Notes: generated by a model from the letters alone, not told the origin. A stretch of 64,000 nt of DNA from Winogradskyella sp. (GCA_004211785.1 SHBX01000013.1:1-64000), one strand, 5' to 3'; counted from the first letter of the stretch, positions 45,098 through 53,623 are shown. Numbers and translations: made by a program.

Positions 45098-45769
45098 ATG
45101 AGATTTAGTACGCTTAATAACAAAATGCTTACACTTTCTGCATCTATTATGATAGGTTTAACAGTAAGTGTTGCCAACGCACAAGATGTTGCTGTGTTGA
45201 AATATAGCGGTGGTGGTGATTGGTATGGTAACCCAACAGCATTACCAAATTTGGTAAAATTCTGCAACGATAATATTTCTACAAACATCAACGAGACTAT
45301 AGTTAATGTTGAAGTTGGTAGTATTGATATTTTTCAATACCCGTTTTTGCACATGACTGGTCATGGTAATGTTTTCTTTAGTGAAGATGACGCAGAAAAT
45401 CTGAGAAAGTATCTCTTGTCTGGCGGGTTTCTTCATATTGATGATAACTATGGTATGGAACCATACATCAAGAAAGAGCTTAAGAAAGTATTCCCCAACA
45501 AGGAGTTATTAGAAATTCCAAAAATGCATCCTGTCTTTAATTCGGCATATAGTTTCCCAAATGGATTGCCAAAAATCCACGAGCATGATGGCAAAGCACC
45601 ACAGGCTTTGGGTATTTTTCATGAAGATAGACTACTGTTACTTTTTACTTTTGAAAGTGATTTAGGCGACGGTTGGGAAGACCAAGAAGTCCACAACGAC
45701 CCAGAAGATGTTAGATTAAAAGCACTTAAAATGGGAGCTAATATTATGAAATACGTGTTTGTTAATTGA
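45098..45769 (+). CDS. DUF4159 family exported protein
   Basis: This 223-residue protein has a signal peptide, with ATG 45098 or 45125 as candidate starts; both give a hydrophobic segment ending VSVANAQ. The mature part reads DVAVLKYSGGGDWYGNPTALPNLVKFCND, HMTGHGNVFFSEDDAENLRKYLLSGGFLHIDDNYGMEPYIKKELKKVFP and FTFESDLGDGWEDQEVHNDPEDVR, which I recognise as the DUF4159 pattern common in flavobacteria. The His and Asp residues near GHGN and HIDDNYG might bind metal or form part of an active site. No function is known to me. It diverges from the DUF1223 gene and starts a plus-strand run. Confidence 0.88.
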   Translation: MRFSTLNNKMLTLSASIMIGLTVSVANAQDVAVLKYSGGGDWYGNPTALPNLVKFCNDNISTNINETIVNVEVGSIDIFQYPFLHMTGHGNVFFSEDDAENLRKYLLSGGFLHIDDNYGMEPYIKKELKKVFPNKELLEIPKMHPVFNSAYSFPNGLPKIHEHDGKAPQALGIFHEDRLLLLFTFESDLGDGWEDQEVHNDPEDVRLKALKMGANIMKYVFVN

Positions 45770-45784
45770 GAAATAGAATTGGGA

Positions 45785-45994
45785 ATGAGAGAAGAAACAA
45801 AATCAAGGAAATATTCATTACGGTTTAAAATAATAGCATTTATTCTTGCATTTGCTTTTGTTTTTCAATCTCTAGATACAATAAACTACCACACATATAG
45901 TGTAAAGGGCGTTAGTATTCATAGACATAATTGTTCAACTCCTATTCATCTTACTTATTATTGTGAAGAAATAGAAGCTACTATTTTTTGGTAA
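45785..45994 (+). CDS. Possible small membrane protein
   Basis: This is a 69-residue reading frame from ATG 45785 (a TTG two codons upstream also opens the frame). It has a basic start MREETKSRKYSLRFK, a hydrophobic segment about 17-34 (IIAFILAFAFVFQS) and a short polar part with a pair of Cys (HNCSTPIHLTYYCEEIE). It could be real but has no recognisable family. It lies 15 bases after the DUF4159 stop and before another tiny membrane protein at 46004, which supports an intact small gene. The Cys pair could form a disulfide or bind a metal. Confidence 0.45.
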   Translation: MREETKSRKYSLRFKIIAFILAFAFVFQSLDTINYHTYSVKGVSIHRHNCSTPIHLTYYCEEIEATIFW

Positions 45995-46003
45995 TTTATT
46001 TTA

Positions 46004-46171
46004 ATGAGAGAAATTATAGAATTAATATATTCAAGTTTGGCATACTTTTTTGATTTTGATTCAACCTATAAAACAAAAACTCAAAAGTTACTAAGCGCTT
46101 TTATTGGATTAATAATTTTCTTTTTATGTATTTGTGCTTTGATATTAGGTATTATTGCAATGAACAAATAA
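46004..46171 (+). CDS. Tiny single-pass membrane protein
   Basis: This 55-residue reading frame begins MREIIELIYSSLAYFFDFDS and has a membrane helix at about 31-53 (SAFIGLIIFFLCICALILGI), ending IAMNK. It is nine bases after the previous small gene and 25 bases before the SpoU methyltransferase start. No homologue is known to me, so it may be a real microprotein or an accidental frame. Confidence 0.45.
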   Translation: MREIIELIYSSLAYFFDFDSTYKTKTQKLLSAFIGLIIFFLCICALILGIIAMNK

Positions 46172-46196
46172 TAATTTAAATCTTTAATAACTAAAC

Positions 46197-46709
46197 TTGC
46201 AACTCAATCATTATAATTCAACTTTTAAAAAACAAAAATTCCCTATTACATTAATTTGTGATAGTGTTACCAATGCGCCTAATATTGGAAGTTTACTTCG
46301 TATTTCGGATGCTTTAGGTATCGAAGAACTTATTTTTTGTGGTGATAATGTTCAGCTTGGCAAACGCATGAAAAAGACATCACGGTCTACAGAAAAGTAT
46401 GTGCTCCATAAAGTTGCATCTGATATTCTGCAAACTGTCTCTGACTTAAAAGCCAAAAACTATTTTGTAATAGCATTAGAGATTACTGACAATAGTATTC
46501 CTCTAGATGATTTTAGACTAAATACAAATCAACCAATTGCACTTATAATAGGTAATGAGAGTTTTGGTATTTCTGAAGAGATTTTAAAACTTACAGACGC
46601 AACTCTACATATAAATATGTTTGGCGAAAACACGAGCATGAATGTTGTACAAGCCACTTCTATAACCTTATATGAGTTAACAAAACAACTCAAAAAGAAT
46701 GATGATTAA
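46197..46709 (+). CDS. SpoU/TrmH-family RNA 2'-O-methyltransferase
   Basis: This 170-residue SPOUT enzyme has the start TTG at 46197, then a compact catalytic domain. The three family motifs are visible: SVTNAPNIGSLLRISDALGIEEL (motif 1), IALIIGNESFGISEEIL (motif 2) and LHINMFGENTSMNVVQATSITLYEL (motif 3). It methylates ribose 2'-OH in tRNA or rRNA; the target is not clear from sequence, since there is no N-terminal RNA-binding domain, as in short TrmH and TrmL proteins. A gap of 55 bases leads to the AI-2E family gene. Confidence 0.9.
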   Translation: MQLNHYNSTFKKQKFPITLICDSVTNAPNIGSLLRISDALGIEELIFCGDNVQLGKRMKKTSRSTEKYVLHKVASDILQTVSDLKAKNYFVIALEITDNSIPLDDFRLNTNQPIALIIGNESFGISEEILKLTDATLHINMFGENTSMNVVQATSITLYELTKQLKKNDD

Positions 46710-46764
46710 GCTAAGCTATTTGTCTTGTTTAATTTATTTCAGCATCTTTGAATAAAATCAATCA

Positions 46765-47853
46765 ATGAATTCAAAAACTATAGCCAACGGTATTTTAAGA
46801 GCAATCGGTATTTTACTCGCAGTAGCCTTAGTTTTATACTTTTTATACAAAATACAATCTGTAATTATATATATCGCTGTAGCGGCTGTTATATCACTTA
46901 TCGGAAGGCCTCTTGTCCTTTTTCTAAGACGAAAACTTAAATTTAATAACACCCTTGCTGTTATAACTACCATGGTTTTATTTATTGCGTTATTACTGGG
47001 GTTGGTTGGTTTATTTATTCCTTTAATTACAGAGCAAGGCGAAAAATTAGCACTTTTAAATACCAAAGATTTAGAAGATAATGTTCAAGATTTGTACAAC
47101 CAAATTGTCACGTATTTCGAGTTTAATAACATAGACGTAGAACAATCTATAAAGGACTCTGGTTTATTATCCAAAATAGATTTCGCACTTATTCCCGATT
47201 ACCTGAATAATATTGTAACTGGACTTGGAAGCTTCAGTATAGGTTTGGTTTCTGTTTTATTTATAATGTTTTTCTTTTTAAAGGATAGTAAATTATTTGA
47301 AGACGGCATCATGACATTTGTACCTAACGGTAATGAAATACGAACCAAACGTTCTTTAAATAAAATAAAGGACTTACTGTCAAGGTATTTTGTAGGCTTA
47401 GTTTTTCAGATATTAATCTTATTTGTAATCTATACCATTGTACTCCTCATTTTTGGTATTGATAACGCCGTTGTGATTGCTTTTTTATGTGCATTGCTTA
47501 ATCTTATTCCTTATGTTGGACCTCTAGTAAGTTGTTTTCTAATGATTTTGTTAAGCATGTCTAGTAATTTGGGTCAAAGTTTTAGCGAAGTGATATTACC
47601 AAAAACGACCTATGTCATGATAGGTTTTGTAATTGCACAGTTGATAGATAACTTTTTAAGTCAGCCTATTATTTTTTCAAAAAGTGTAAAATCTCATCCT
47701 TTAGAAATCTTCTTGATTATTATTATCGCAGGAATTCTTTTTGGCATAATTGGTATGATTATCGCAGTGCCAACTTATACAGCTATAAAGGTGATTCTAA
47801 AAGAGTTTTTGTCAGAATATAAAGTGGTCAAAAAACTCACAAAAGACCTTTAG
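46765..47853 (+). CDS. AI-2E family transporter / permease
   Basis: This 362-residue polytopic membrane protein has seven or eight segments: two close together at about 10-40, another at 60-86, and the rest after a central soluble loop from about 90 to 140. The region VIAFLCALLNLIPYVGPLVSCFLMILL is the AI-2E family hallmark, whose members export autoinducer-2, or antiport Na+/H+ in some cases. The substrate is unknown here. It ends nine bases before the THUMP-like methyltransferase, so the two are one transcript. Confidence 0.87.
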   Translation: MNSKTIANGILRAIGILLAVALVLYFLYKIQSVIIYIAVAAVISLIGRPLVLFLRRKLKFNNTLAVITTMVLFIALLLGLVGLFIPLITEQGEKLALLNTKDLEDNVQDLYNQIVTYFEFNNIDVEQSIKDSGLLSKIDFALIPDYLNNIVTGLGSFSIGLVSVLFIMFFFLKDSKLFEDGIMTFVPNGNEIRTKRSLNKIKDLLSRYFVGLVFQILILFVIYTIVLLIFGIDNAVVIAFLCALLNLIPYVGPLVSCFLMILLSMSSNLGQSFSEVILPKTTYVMIGFVIAQLIDNFLSQPIIFSKSVKSHPLEIFLIIIIAGILFGIIGMIIAVPTYTAIKVILKEFLSEYKVVKKLTKDL

Positions 47854-47861
47854 AAAACCTT

Positions 47862-49034
47862 TTGGATTCTTCAATTTTAAATATCGAAGTTCAAGATTAT
47901 ATCAATAATAATCTTAATGAAGACATTTCAAGATTACTCTTAAAAGGGATTTCTTTTCCTGATGTAGAATCTAAGGCTATCATAGAACAAATTGAAGCCA
48001 AAAAGCGCTGCGAAAAAAAATTACCAACTTGGTATAATACTGATGGCATTTACTTCCCAAATAAGTTGAATATTGAGCAAACATCTTCTGAAAAAGCAGC
48101 AGCGTACAAATCTAATTTAGTTTTTGGAAAATTGCTTATTGATTTAACTGGTGGTTTTGGAGTTGACAGTTATTACTTTTCAAAAAAAATAAATAATGTT
48201 ACTCATTGCGAAATCAATCAAAACCTGTCTGAGATTGTAAAGCATAACTATGATGTCTTAAATACAAAAAACGTCACATGTCTTCATGAAAGCGGCATTG
48301 ATGCTTTAAAGCGTATAGGTAAACCTTACGATTGGATATATATTGACCCATCACGTCGTGACAATATAAAGAATAAGGTGTTTCTACTTTCGGACTGCAC
48401 TCCAAATGTAAAGACGTTTCAAAGTTTGCTTTTAGAATATGCCAAGTATGTAATGATAAAAACATCGCCATTACTTGATATTACTGCTACGCTTAATCAA
48501 CTAGAACATGTAAAAACAATTCATATTGTTGCGATAAATAACGAGGTTAAAGAACTCCTTTGGGTTTTAGAAAAGGATCATCAAAGCTCGGTGGAAATAA
48601 AAGCGGTAAACCTTCAAAAAAATAATCCACAAACTTTTGACTTTAAGTATAGTAAAGAATCTAATGCAGATGTGGTTTACAATAGTCCACTAGCCTATTT
48701 ATACGAACCAAATGCTGCAGTTTTAAAAGCTGGTGCATTTAATTCAATTTGCAGCTTAGGAGTCAGAAAACTTCACAAACACTCTCATTTATATACTTCT
48801 AATGAGCTTATTGATTTTCCAGGAAGGCGATTTAAGATTGAAAAAGTAATCCCATTTAACAAAAAAGCTTTTTCAAAAGAAAAAATCGCAAAGGCAAATA
48901 TAACGACTCGTAATTTCCCTTTATCTGTAGGAGATATTCGTAAAAAACTTAAAATAAAGGACGGAGGAAATGTATACTTGTTCTTTACCACTAACCTAGA
49001 TGAAGAGAAAGTGATTTTGGTTTGTATTAAATAA
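47862..49034 (+). CDS. Class I SAM-dependent methyltransferase with THUMP-like domain
   Basis: This 390-residue protein starts with TTG at 47862. It has an N-terminal helical part, then a Rossmann methyltransferase with LLIDLTGGFGVDSYYFSKK (SAM loop, about 91-109), HCEINQNLSEIVKHNYDVL (acidic loop), and YDWIYIDPSRRD (motif IV). The C-terminal part, PGRRFKIEKVIPFNKKAFSK onward to FPLSVGDIRKKLKIKDGGNVYLFFTT, is a THUMP-like fold. Such proteins in Bacteroidota are presumed RNA methyltransferases, with the target unknown. A hairpin follows at 49035. Confidence 0.85.
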   Translation: MDSSILNIEVQDYINNNLNEDISRLLLKGISFPDVESKAIIEQIEAKKRCEKKLPTWYNTDGIYFPNKLNIEQTSSEKAAAYKSNLVFGKLLIDLTGGFGVDSYYFSKKINNVTHCEINQNLSEIVKHNYDVLNTKNVTCLHESGIDALKRIGKPYDWIYIDPSRRDNIKNKVFLLSDCTPNVKTFQSLLLEYAKYVMIKTSPLLDITATLNQLEHVKTIHIVAINNEVKELLWVLEKDHQSSVEIKAVNLQKNNPQTFDFKYSKESNADVVYNSPLAYLYEPNAAVLKAGAFNSICSLGVRKLHKHSHLYTSNELIDFPGRRFKIEKVIPFNKKAFSKEKIAKANITTRNFPLSVGDIRKKLKIKDGGNVYLFFTTNLDEEKVILVCIK

Positions 49035-49076
49035 AAAGTCTGTCAAACTTAATTAGCAGCTTGACAGGCTTTATAT
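49035..49076. terminator. Weak bidirectional hairpin
   Basis: AAGTCTGTCAA (49036-49046) pairs with TTGACAGGCTT (49061-49071) with one G-T pair. It lies just after the methyltransferase stop and 20 bases before the stop of the convergent gene. T-tails are short. Confidence 0.6.
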
Positions 49077-49092
49077 TTTAATATTGTATGTA

Positions 49093-49872
49093 TTATTTGT
49101 TATCTAAAATTGCTACATCATAATTCATACTCTTCTTTTTTGACTCTAAAGCATAAATATAATCGCTTAACTCCATTAAATTTTCTTTCTTCTTTAAGTT
49201 AATTTTATTCTTCTTAATAAAGGTTTCTATATCCTTTGCTAAAGTTGGGAAGTTTTTTGCGATTTCCTTTTTACGTTTGTCGAGTTTAATTAATTGCTGG
49301 TTAAAATTTCTGTAATAATAACTAGTCGTTTCTATATATTTTGCAGGAGAATCAGAACTATAACTATTATTTGATCTTTTTGCAGCAACATACTTATAAT
49401 CGGACTTTTGAAAAAGATTTCCGTTATTCTGATTACTAAAGTATGCTAAACTTACATCCCCAGATTTATTTGCGTAAGGCAATATCTGATATACATTTCC
49501 AGAGCCAGAAAAATCCACAACTAAATCATTTACTTTTTTTAAATAGACAATATTATTCTTACTATCTTTTACTTCAATCTCATTTATATACGGATTGAAA
49601 CGGGCCAAATATGTTATAGACTCACTACCGCTAATAGAAATTTTTGCATTTTGAAATGCTACATTGCTTAACTTATTTCTAGACATATCCACATTGTCTC
49701 TCTGAGCTGCAGCTGCAGCACGAAAGTAATTATTACCGTCATTTAATTGAGGTCCTTGTATTATACCTGAAGGAATTTCACAACCGGTATGAACTTGCCC
49801 AAAACTATCATAATCCTGTCCGTAACTCAATAAACAAAAAGAAAAAGCCAAAAACGTAAATACATACTTCAT
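49093..49872 (-). CDS. Secreted protein of unknown function
   Basis: The start is set at the ATG at 49872, which gives a signal peptide (MKYVFTFLAFSFCLLSYGQ); the frame extends 12 codons upstream without a better start. The 259-residue protein has a beta-rich part (about 40-170) and a basic helical tail (about 190-255) rich in Lys. A stretch AAAAAQRDNVDMSRNKLSNV follows the N-terminal Cys-containing segment HTGCEIPSGI. No family was recognised. It is alone on the minus strand, between the methyltransferase and the tRNA operon. Confidence 0.6.
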   Translation of the reverse strand: MKYVFTFLAFSFCLLSYGQDYDSFGQVHTGCEIPSGIIQGPQLNDGNNYFRAAAAAQRDNVDMSRNKLSNVAFQNAKISISGSESITYLARFNPYINEIEVKDSKNNIVYLKKVNDLVVDFSGSGNVYQILPYANKSGDVSLAYFSNQNNGNLFQKSDYKYVAAKRSNNSYSSDSPAKYIETTSYYYRNFNQQLIKLDKRKKEIAKNFPTLAKDIETFIKKNKINLKKKENLMELSDYIYALESKKKSMNYDVAILDNK

Positions 49873-50050
49873 AATTTCTAAAATTTTAAGATTCATATAA
49901 ATATACAATGAATCCTTTCAAAACTTATAGATAAATAGGTGTTTAACATAAAAAATAAATAATTCTATAAATATTTAACAATATTTATGGAATTATTAAA
50001 AAAAGGAATCAATTATACTCATTCGTTAATTAAAGTTATGGTTATAAAAC

Positions 50051-50083
50051 AAAAAAGCCCTACTATTTCTAGTAAGACTTTTT
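50051..50083 (-). terminator. Terminator of the tRNA operon
   Basis: On the minus strand AAAAAGTCTTACTA, a four-base loop GAAA and TAGTAGGGCTTTTTT form a stem with two G-U pairs followed by T, directly after tRNA-Arg. Confidence 0.75.
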
Positions 50084-50084
50084 G

Positions 50085-50158
50085 TGAGCCCGATAGGATT
50101 CGAACCTATGACCGCCTCCTTAGAAGGGAGGTGCTCTATCCAGCTGAGCTACGAGCCC
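50085..50158 (-). tRNA. tRNA-Arg (anticodon UCU)
   Basis: The cloverleaf is complete on the minus strand: acceptor GGGCTCG pairs with CGGGCTC (two G-U), D arm GCTCAGCTGGATAGAGC, anticodon stem CCTCC/GGAGG with the seven-base loop CTTCTAA (anticodon TCT) and T arm with GGTTCGAATCC. The CCA end is not encoded. It reads AGA codons. It is the third gene of the tRNA operon, 16 bases from tRNA-Pro. Confidence 0.95.
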
Positions 50159-50173
50159 GTAACTCTAAATTTG

Positions 50174-50248
50174 TCGGGGTGGCAGGATTCGAACCTGCGG
50201 CCTCCACGTCCCAAACGTGGCGCGATAACCGGGCTACGCTACACCCCG
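50174..50248 (-). tRNA. tRNA-Pro (anticodon UGG)
   Basis: The minus strand folds into acceptor CGGGGTG/CACCCCG, D arm with AGCCCGGTTATCGCGC, anticodon stem CCACG/CGTGG with loop TTTGGGA (anticodon TGG) and T arm GCAGG/CCTGC with TTCGAAT. The discriminator is A and no CCA is encoded. It is the middle gene of the operon. Confidence 0.95.
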
Positions 50249-50296
50249 AATAGTTATCTAAATATTCACAAAAGCAATAAACTCAAGTAAAATTTG

Positions 50297-50385
50297 CGGA
50301 GAGACAGGGATTCGAACCCTGGGTACCTATTTCTAGGTACGACGATTTAGCAAACCGCTCCTTTCGGCCACTCAGGCACCTCTCC
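50297..50385 (-). tRNA. tRNA-Ser (anticodon GCU)
   Basis: This class II tRNA is 89 bases long. The acceptor GGAGAGG pairs with TCTCTCC, the anticodon loop is TTGCTAA (anticodon GCT) and a long variable arm (GTACCTAGAAATAGGTAC) is present, as in serine tRNAs. The discriminator is G. It is first in the tRNA operon, near the promoter at 50423-50453. Confidence 0.95.
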
Positions 50386-50422
50386 GGTAATCAATGAACT
50401 GCGTTAGTTAAAAACGCGGATG

Positions 50423-50453
50423 CAAATGTAGTTTATAGTATTAAAGAACGCAA
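50423..50453 (-). promoter_or_regulatory. Promoter of the tRNA operon
   Basis: On the minus strand TTG (50453-50451), a 20-base spacer and TACATTTG (50430-50423) fit the Bacteroidetes sigma consensus exactly. Transcription would start about 30 bases before tRNA-Ser. Same spacing as the FMN reductase promoter. Confidence 0.68.
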
Positions 50454-50504
50454 CAATTTTTTTTAGTTTTTTATAATAAATTTCAACTTTCTGAAAACGA
50501 GAAT

Positions 50505-51158
50505 TTAAGAGAGTTTACCTGTCTTATACATTACAAAAAGTATAATTATAGGTACAGATAAAAGTGCAACATAACCCAAATCAGTTTCTAATAATGATGG
50601 TTTAAGAAGTAACGTAATAAAATAGCCTCCAATAGCACCACCAAAATGGGCATCGTGACCAATATTACCAATTCTTTTTTTCATCCCGTAAATAGAATAT
50701 AATAAGTAGCCAATACCAAAGACATAACCAGGAATTGGAATTGGAACAAAAAACATATACAGACTCATATCCGGGTCTAAAAGAATTGCCGAATACAATA
50801 TCCCAGTAACTGCACCACTTGCTCCTATGGCACTATACCAATACTCATCTTTATGAAAATAGAGAGACAACAAACTCCCAAAGAGTAAACTAGCCACATA
50901 GATGATCATAAAATTAATATTACTCAATCCATTGATAACCGCATCAGCAAAAAAATAAAGAGTGAACATATTCATAAACAAATGTGTAGTATCTGCATGT
51001 AAAAATCCAGAACTAAACATTCTTATCTGCTCGCCTCTTCTAACACTACCAACATTGAACTTATAACGCTCAAAAAAAGAACGATCTTCAAAGCCTTTAA
51101 ACGAAATAATTACGTTTGCAGCAATAATTATAATAGTAACTAAACTTAAATTGAGCAT
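50505..51158 (-). CDS. Rhomboid-family intramembrane serine protease
   Basis: This 217-residue inner-membrane protease has six membrane segments. The rhomboid motifs are visible: SGFLHADTTHLFMNMFTL (H59 as part of the HxxxN-type region), the catalytic Ser114 in YSAIGASGAVTGI, and the base His171 in GHDAHFGGAIGGYF. It cleaves substrates within or near membrane helices. The natural substrate is unknown. It is separate from the acyltransferase gene at 51215, with which it diverges by 56 bases. Confidence 0.92.
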   Translation of the reverse strand: MLNLSLVTIIIIAANVIISFKGFEDRSFFERYKFNVGSVRRGEQIRMFSSGFLHADTTHLFMNMFTLYFFADAVINGLSNINFMIIYVASLLFGSLLSLYFHKDEYWYSAIGASGAVTGILYSAILLDPDMSLYMFFVPIPIPGYVFGIGYLLYSIYGMKKRIGNIGHDAHFGGAIGGYFITLLLKPSLLETDLGYVALLSVPIIILFVMYKTGKLS

Positions 51159-51187
51159 ATATGTTCCTGTTAAACTTCAAATATAAA

Positions 51188-51195
51188 TATATTTG
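51188..51195 (+). promoter_or_regulatory. -7 element for the acyltransferase gene
   Basis: TATATTTG, followed by C, matches TAnnTTTG and lies 20 bases before the ATG at 51215. No -33 element is apparent. The same octamer stands before tsaD. Confidence 0.52.
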
Positions 51196-51214
51196 CACTT
51201 TAAAACCGAAGTAA

Positions 51215-52105
51215 ATGCAACTACTCGCCTACATTATAATATATCCATTACTATGGCTGATTTCAATTTTGCCTTTTCGATTACTTTATGGACTATCAGA
51301 TGTGGTTTATTTTTTTATGTATAGAATTTTCAAATACAGAAAGAAAATAGTGAAGTCAAATTTGAGGCTTGTTTTTCCTAAAAAGAAGCCTGAAGAAATT
51401 GAAGAAATTTGTTCAAAATTTTATCACCATTTATGCGACATGATACTTGAGGCTATAAAATCTATGACGATTTCTGAAGCTTCGATGAGAAAGCGCTACA
51501 CGTTTACAAATGTTGACTTAATTCATGACTTAGAAGAAAAACAAAAAAGCATCATGCTTATGTGTGCCCATTATGGCAGTTGGGAGTGGATTTTTATTTT
51601 GCAAACGTATGTAAAACATAAAGGCTTTGCTGTATATAAAAGACTCGCCAATAAATATTTTGACAGATTGGTAAAGCGAATTAGAGCCAAATACAACTCG
51701 CACCTAATAACTACAAAAGAAACATTCAATATCTTAAGTGATGCACAAAAAAAAGGAGAACTTACCATAAATGGTTTTGTCTCTGATCAATCTCCAAAAG
51801 CATATAAAGCATTGCATTGGAACGAGTTTATGGGAGTCAAAGTACCTATGTATACTGGTGCGGAAACCATCGCCAAAAAATTTGACATGGCAGTGGTGTT
51901 TTTTAGTGTAGATCGTATAAAACGTGGTTATTATGAAACTACTTTTCATACAATCACTGAAGCACCTAACGATTTCAAAGATTTTGAAATCACTGATAAT
52001 TTCTTCAAACTTGTTGAAAAACAAATATATGAAGCTCCACAGTACTACTTATGGACACATAAGCGTTGGAAACACAGGGATAAAGTTCCGGCTGAATTTC
52101 AATAA
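51215..52105 (+). CDS. Lipid A biosynthesis (LpxL/HtrB-like) acyltransferase
   Basis: This 296-residue protein starts with a membrane segment (about 4-35). The catalytic motif H119-Y-G-S-W-E124 in CAHYGSWEWIF is the HX4E form typical of late acyltransferases of lipid A. SDQSPKAYKALHWNEFMGVKVPMYTGAETIAKKF (about 190-223) is the substrate-contact region, and it ends with YLWTHKRWKHRDK, the usual closing motif. It probably adds a secondary acyl chain to lipid A in the inner membrane. It overlaps nothing; the class V aminotransferase gene converges three bases away. Confidence 0.9.
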   Translation: MQLLAYIIIYPLLWLISILPFRLLYGLSDVVYFFMYRIFKYRKKIVKSNLRLVFPKKKPEEIEEICSKFYHHLCDMILEAIKSMTISEASMRKRYTFTNVDLIHDLEEKQKSIMLMCAHYGSWEWIFILQTYVKHKGFAVYKRLANKYFDRLVKRIRAKYNSHLITTKETFNILSDAQKKGELTINGFVSDQSPKAYKALHWNEFMGVKVPMYTGAETIAKKFDMAVVFFSVDRIKRGYYETTFHTITEAPNDFKDFEITDNFFKLVEKQIYEAPQYYLWTHKRWKHRDKVPAEFQ

Positions 52106-52108
52106 AAG

Positions 52109-53623
52109 TTAATCTAAATCAAACCAAGCATCTACAGAAGTTGCATTGCAAGGCTTGTTTACTAGAGATTTGTGAACAAACTCATTATTACAACTTGAAT
52201 ATTCATAATCCAAAGCCCATTCTTTATGGTTTTTAGCTAATTGAATAATACTATTACAAACAAATTCGATTTCTTCGTTTGTTGTTGTTGGGTGAATTGA
52301 CATACGCAACCAACCTGGTTTACGCACCAAGTCACCTATGGTAATTTCATCAGTTAATTCTTTTGATGTTTTTTGGTCTACATGCAATAAGAAATGCCCA
52401 TAAGTACCAGCACAACTGCATCCACCACGAGTTTGTATTCCAAATTTATCATTTAACAATTTAACACCTAAATTGTAGTGTAAATCATCTATATAGAACG
52501 AAATAACACCTAGCCTATCTTTATGCTGTCCTGCAAGAATATTTATATTCTTTATAGGCTCAAGACGGCTAAAAATAATATCAACCAATTCATGTTCACG
52601 TTTTAAGATATTTTCAACACCCATTTGTTCTTTCAATTTTATAGAAAGTGCTGTTTTTATCGTTTGAAGAAATCCTGGTGTGCCACCATCTTCGCGTTCT
52701 TCGATATTGTCAATATATTTATGTTCTCCCCAAGGATTTGTCCAACTTACTGTACCGCCTCCTGGACAATCTGGCACCATGTTTTTATATAATTTTTTAC
52801 TAAAAACCAAAACACCCGAAGTTCCTGGGCCTCCAAGAAATTTGTGCGGTGAAAAGAAAATAGCGTCTAGACTTTCTTCTTTATTTTTTGGATGCATATT
52901 AATATCTACATAAGGTCCTGAACAGGCAAAATCTACAAAACACACGCCTCCGTTTTTATGCATCAATTTTGCTATATCATGATAAGGTGTTTGAATACCT
53001 GTAACATTAGAGCCCGCTATTACAGATGCTATTTTTATGGTACAATCCTTATACTCTAAGAGTAGTTTTTCTAAATTTTCTAAACTAAAAAGCCCATCAT
53101 TTCCTGGAGGAATTACCTCTACCTTAGCCATGGTTTCTAACCAAGATGTATGGTTAGAATGGTGTTCCATATGAGATACAAATACCACAGGGCGCATCTG
53201 GTCAGGAATAGTAGTGTAATCTCTTAAATTCTCTGGAACTTTTAATCCTAATATTCTCTGAAATTTATTAACAACGCCTGTCATACCATTACCAGAAACA
53301 ATAAGTACATCATCTTCATTACAGTTAACATGCTCCTTTATAATATGCTTAGCTTTATGATACGCTTTTGTCATTGCGGTCCCAGACACCGTAGTTTCAG
53401 TATGAGTATTGGCAACAAATGGCCCAAAGTCATTCAACAATTTCTCTTCTATAGGTCTGTATAAACGTCCAGAGGCTGTCCAATCCGTATATATGATTTT
53501 TTGTTCTCCATAAGGTGAAACAAAAGTCTGGTCATAACCAATAATATGCTTACGGAATTTATTGAAGTACGCTTCTAATTCCGTTATAGGCTCTTGTTGA
53601 ATTGAAGTTGAAGTGATTGACAT
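52109..53623 (-). CDS. Class V aminotransferase / cysteine desulfurase-like PLP enzyme
   Basis: This 504-residue PLP enzyme of fold type I shows Asp231 in VCFVDFACSGPYVD, which binds the pyridine nitrogen, and the Schiff-base Lys261 in FFSPHKFLGGPGTSG. The MEHHSNHTSW loop with His-154-type residues and a Cys-rich segment GGCSCAGTYGHFL near 405-417 are also seen. The Cys region resembles, but is not at the same place as, the active-site loop of cysteine desulfurases. No partner for iron-sulfur assembly is close by, and the length (504) exceeds NifS/SufS (about 400). I therefore give only the class. The substrate is unknown. Confidence 0.85.
   Translation of the reverse strand: MSITSTSIQQEPITELEAYFNKFRKHIIGYDQTFVSPYGEQKIIYTDWTASGRLYRPIEEKLLNDFGPFVANTHTETTVSGTAMTKAYHKAKHIIKEHVNCNEDDVLIVSGNGMTGVVNKFQRILGLKVPENLRDYTTIPDQMRPVVFVSHMEHHSNHTSWLETMAKVEVIPPGNDGLFSLENLEKLLLEYKDCTIKIASVIAGSNVTGIQTPYHDIAKLMHKNGGVCFVDFACSGPYVDINMHPKNKEESLDAIFFSPHKFLGGPGTSGVLVFSKKLYKNMVPDCPGGGTVSWTNPWGEHKYIDNIEEREDGGTPGFLQTIKTALSIKLKEQMGVENILKREHELVDIIFSRLEPIKNINILAGQHKDRLGVISFYIDDLHYNLGVKLLNDKFGIQTRGGCSCAGTYGHFLLHVDQKTSKELTDEITIGDLVRKPGWLRMSIHPTTTNEEIEFVCNSIIQLAKNHKEWALDYEYSSCNNEFVHKSLVNKPCNATSVDAWFDLD

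Noticed and set aside
44341-45291. Long version of the DUF1223 gene reaching 45291
   Set aside because: The extra 70 residues overlap the divergent DUF4159 gene, show no signal sequence and precede a good signal peptide at 45072.
49987-50290. Open frames across the tRNA genes giving peptides such as GFEPMTASLEGR and DSNLRPPRPKRG
   Set aside because: These are well-known false peptides that arise by translating tRNA genes in the wrong strand; the tRNAs explain the sequence fully.
52109-53623. Cysteine desulfurase (SufS/NifS) for the class V enzyme
   Set aside because: The protein is about 100 residues too long, there is no adjacent suf or isc gene, and the Cys-rich loop is not in a clear catalytic context.
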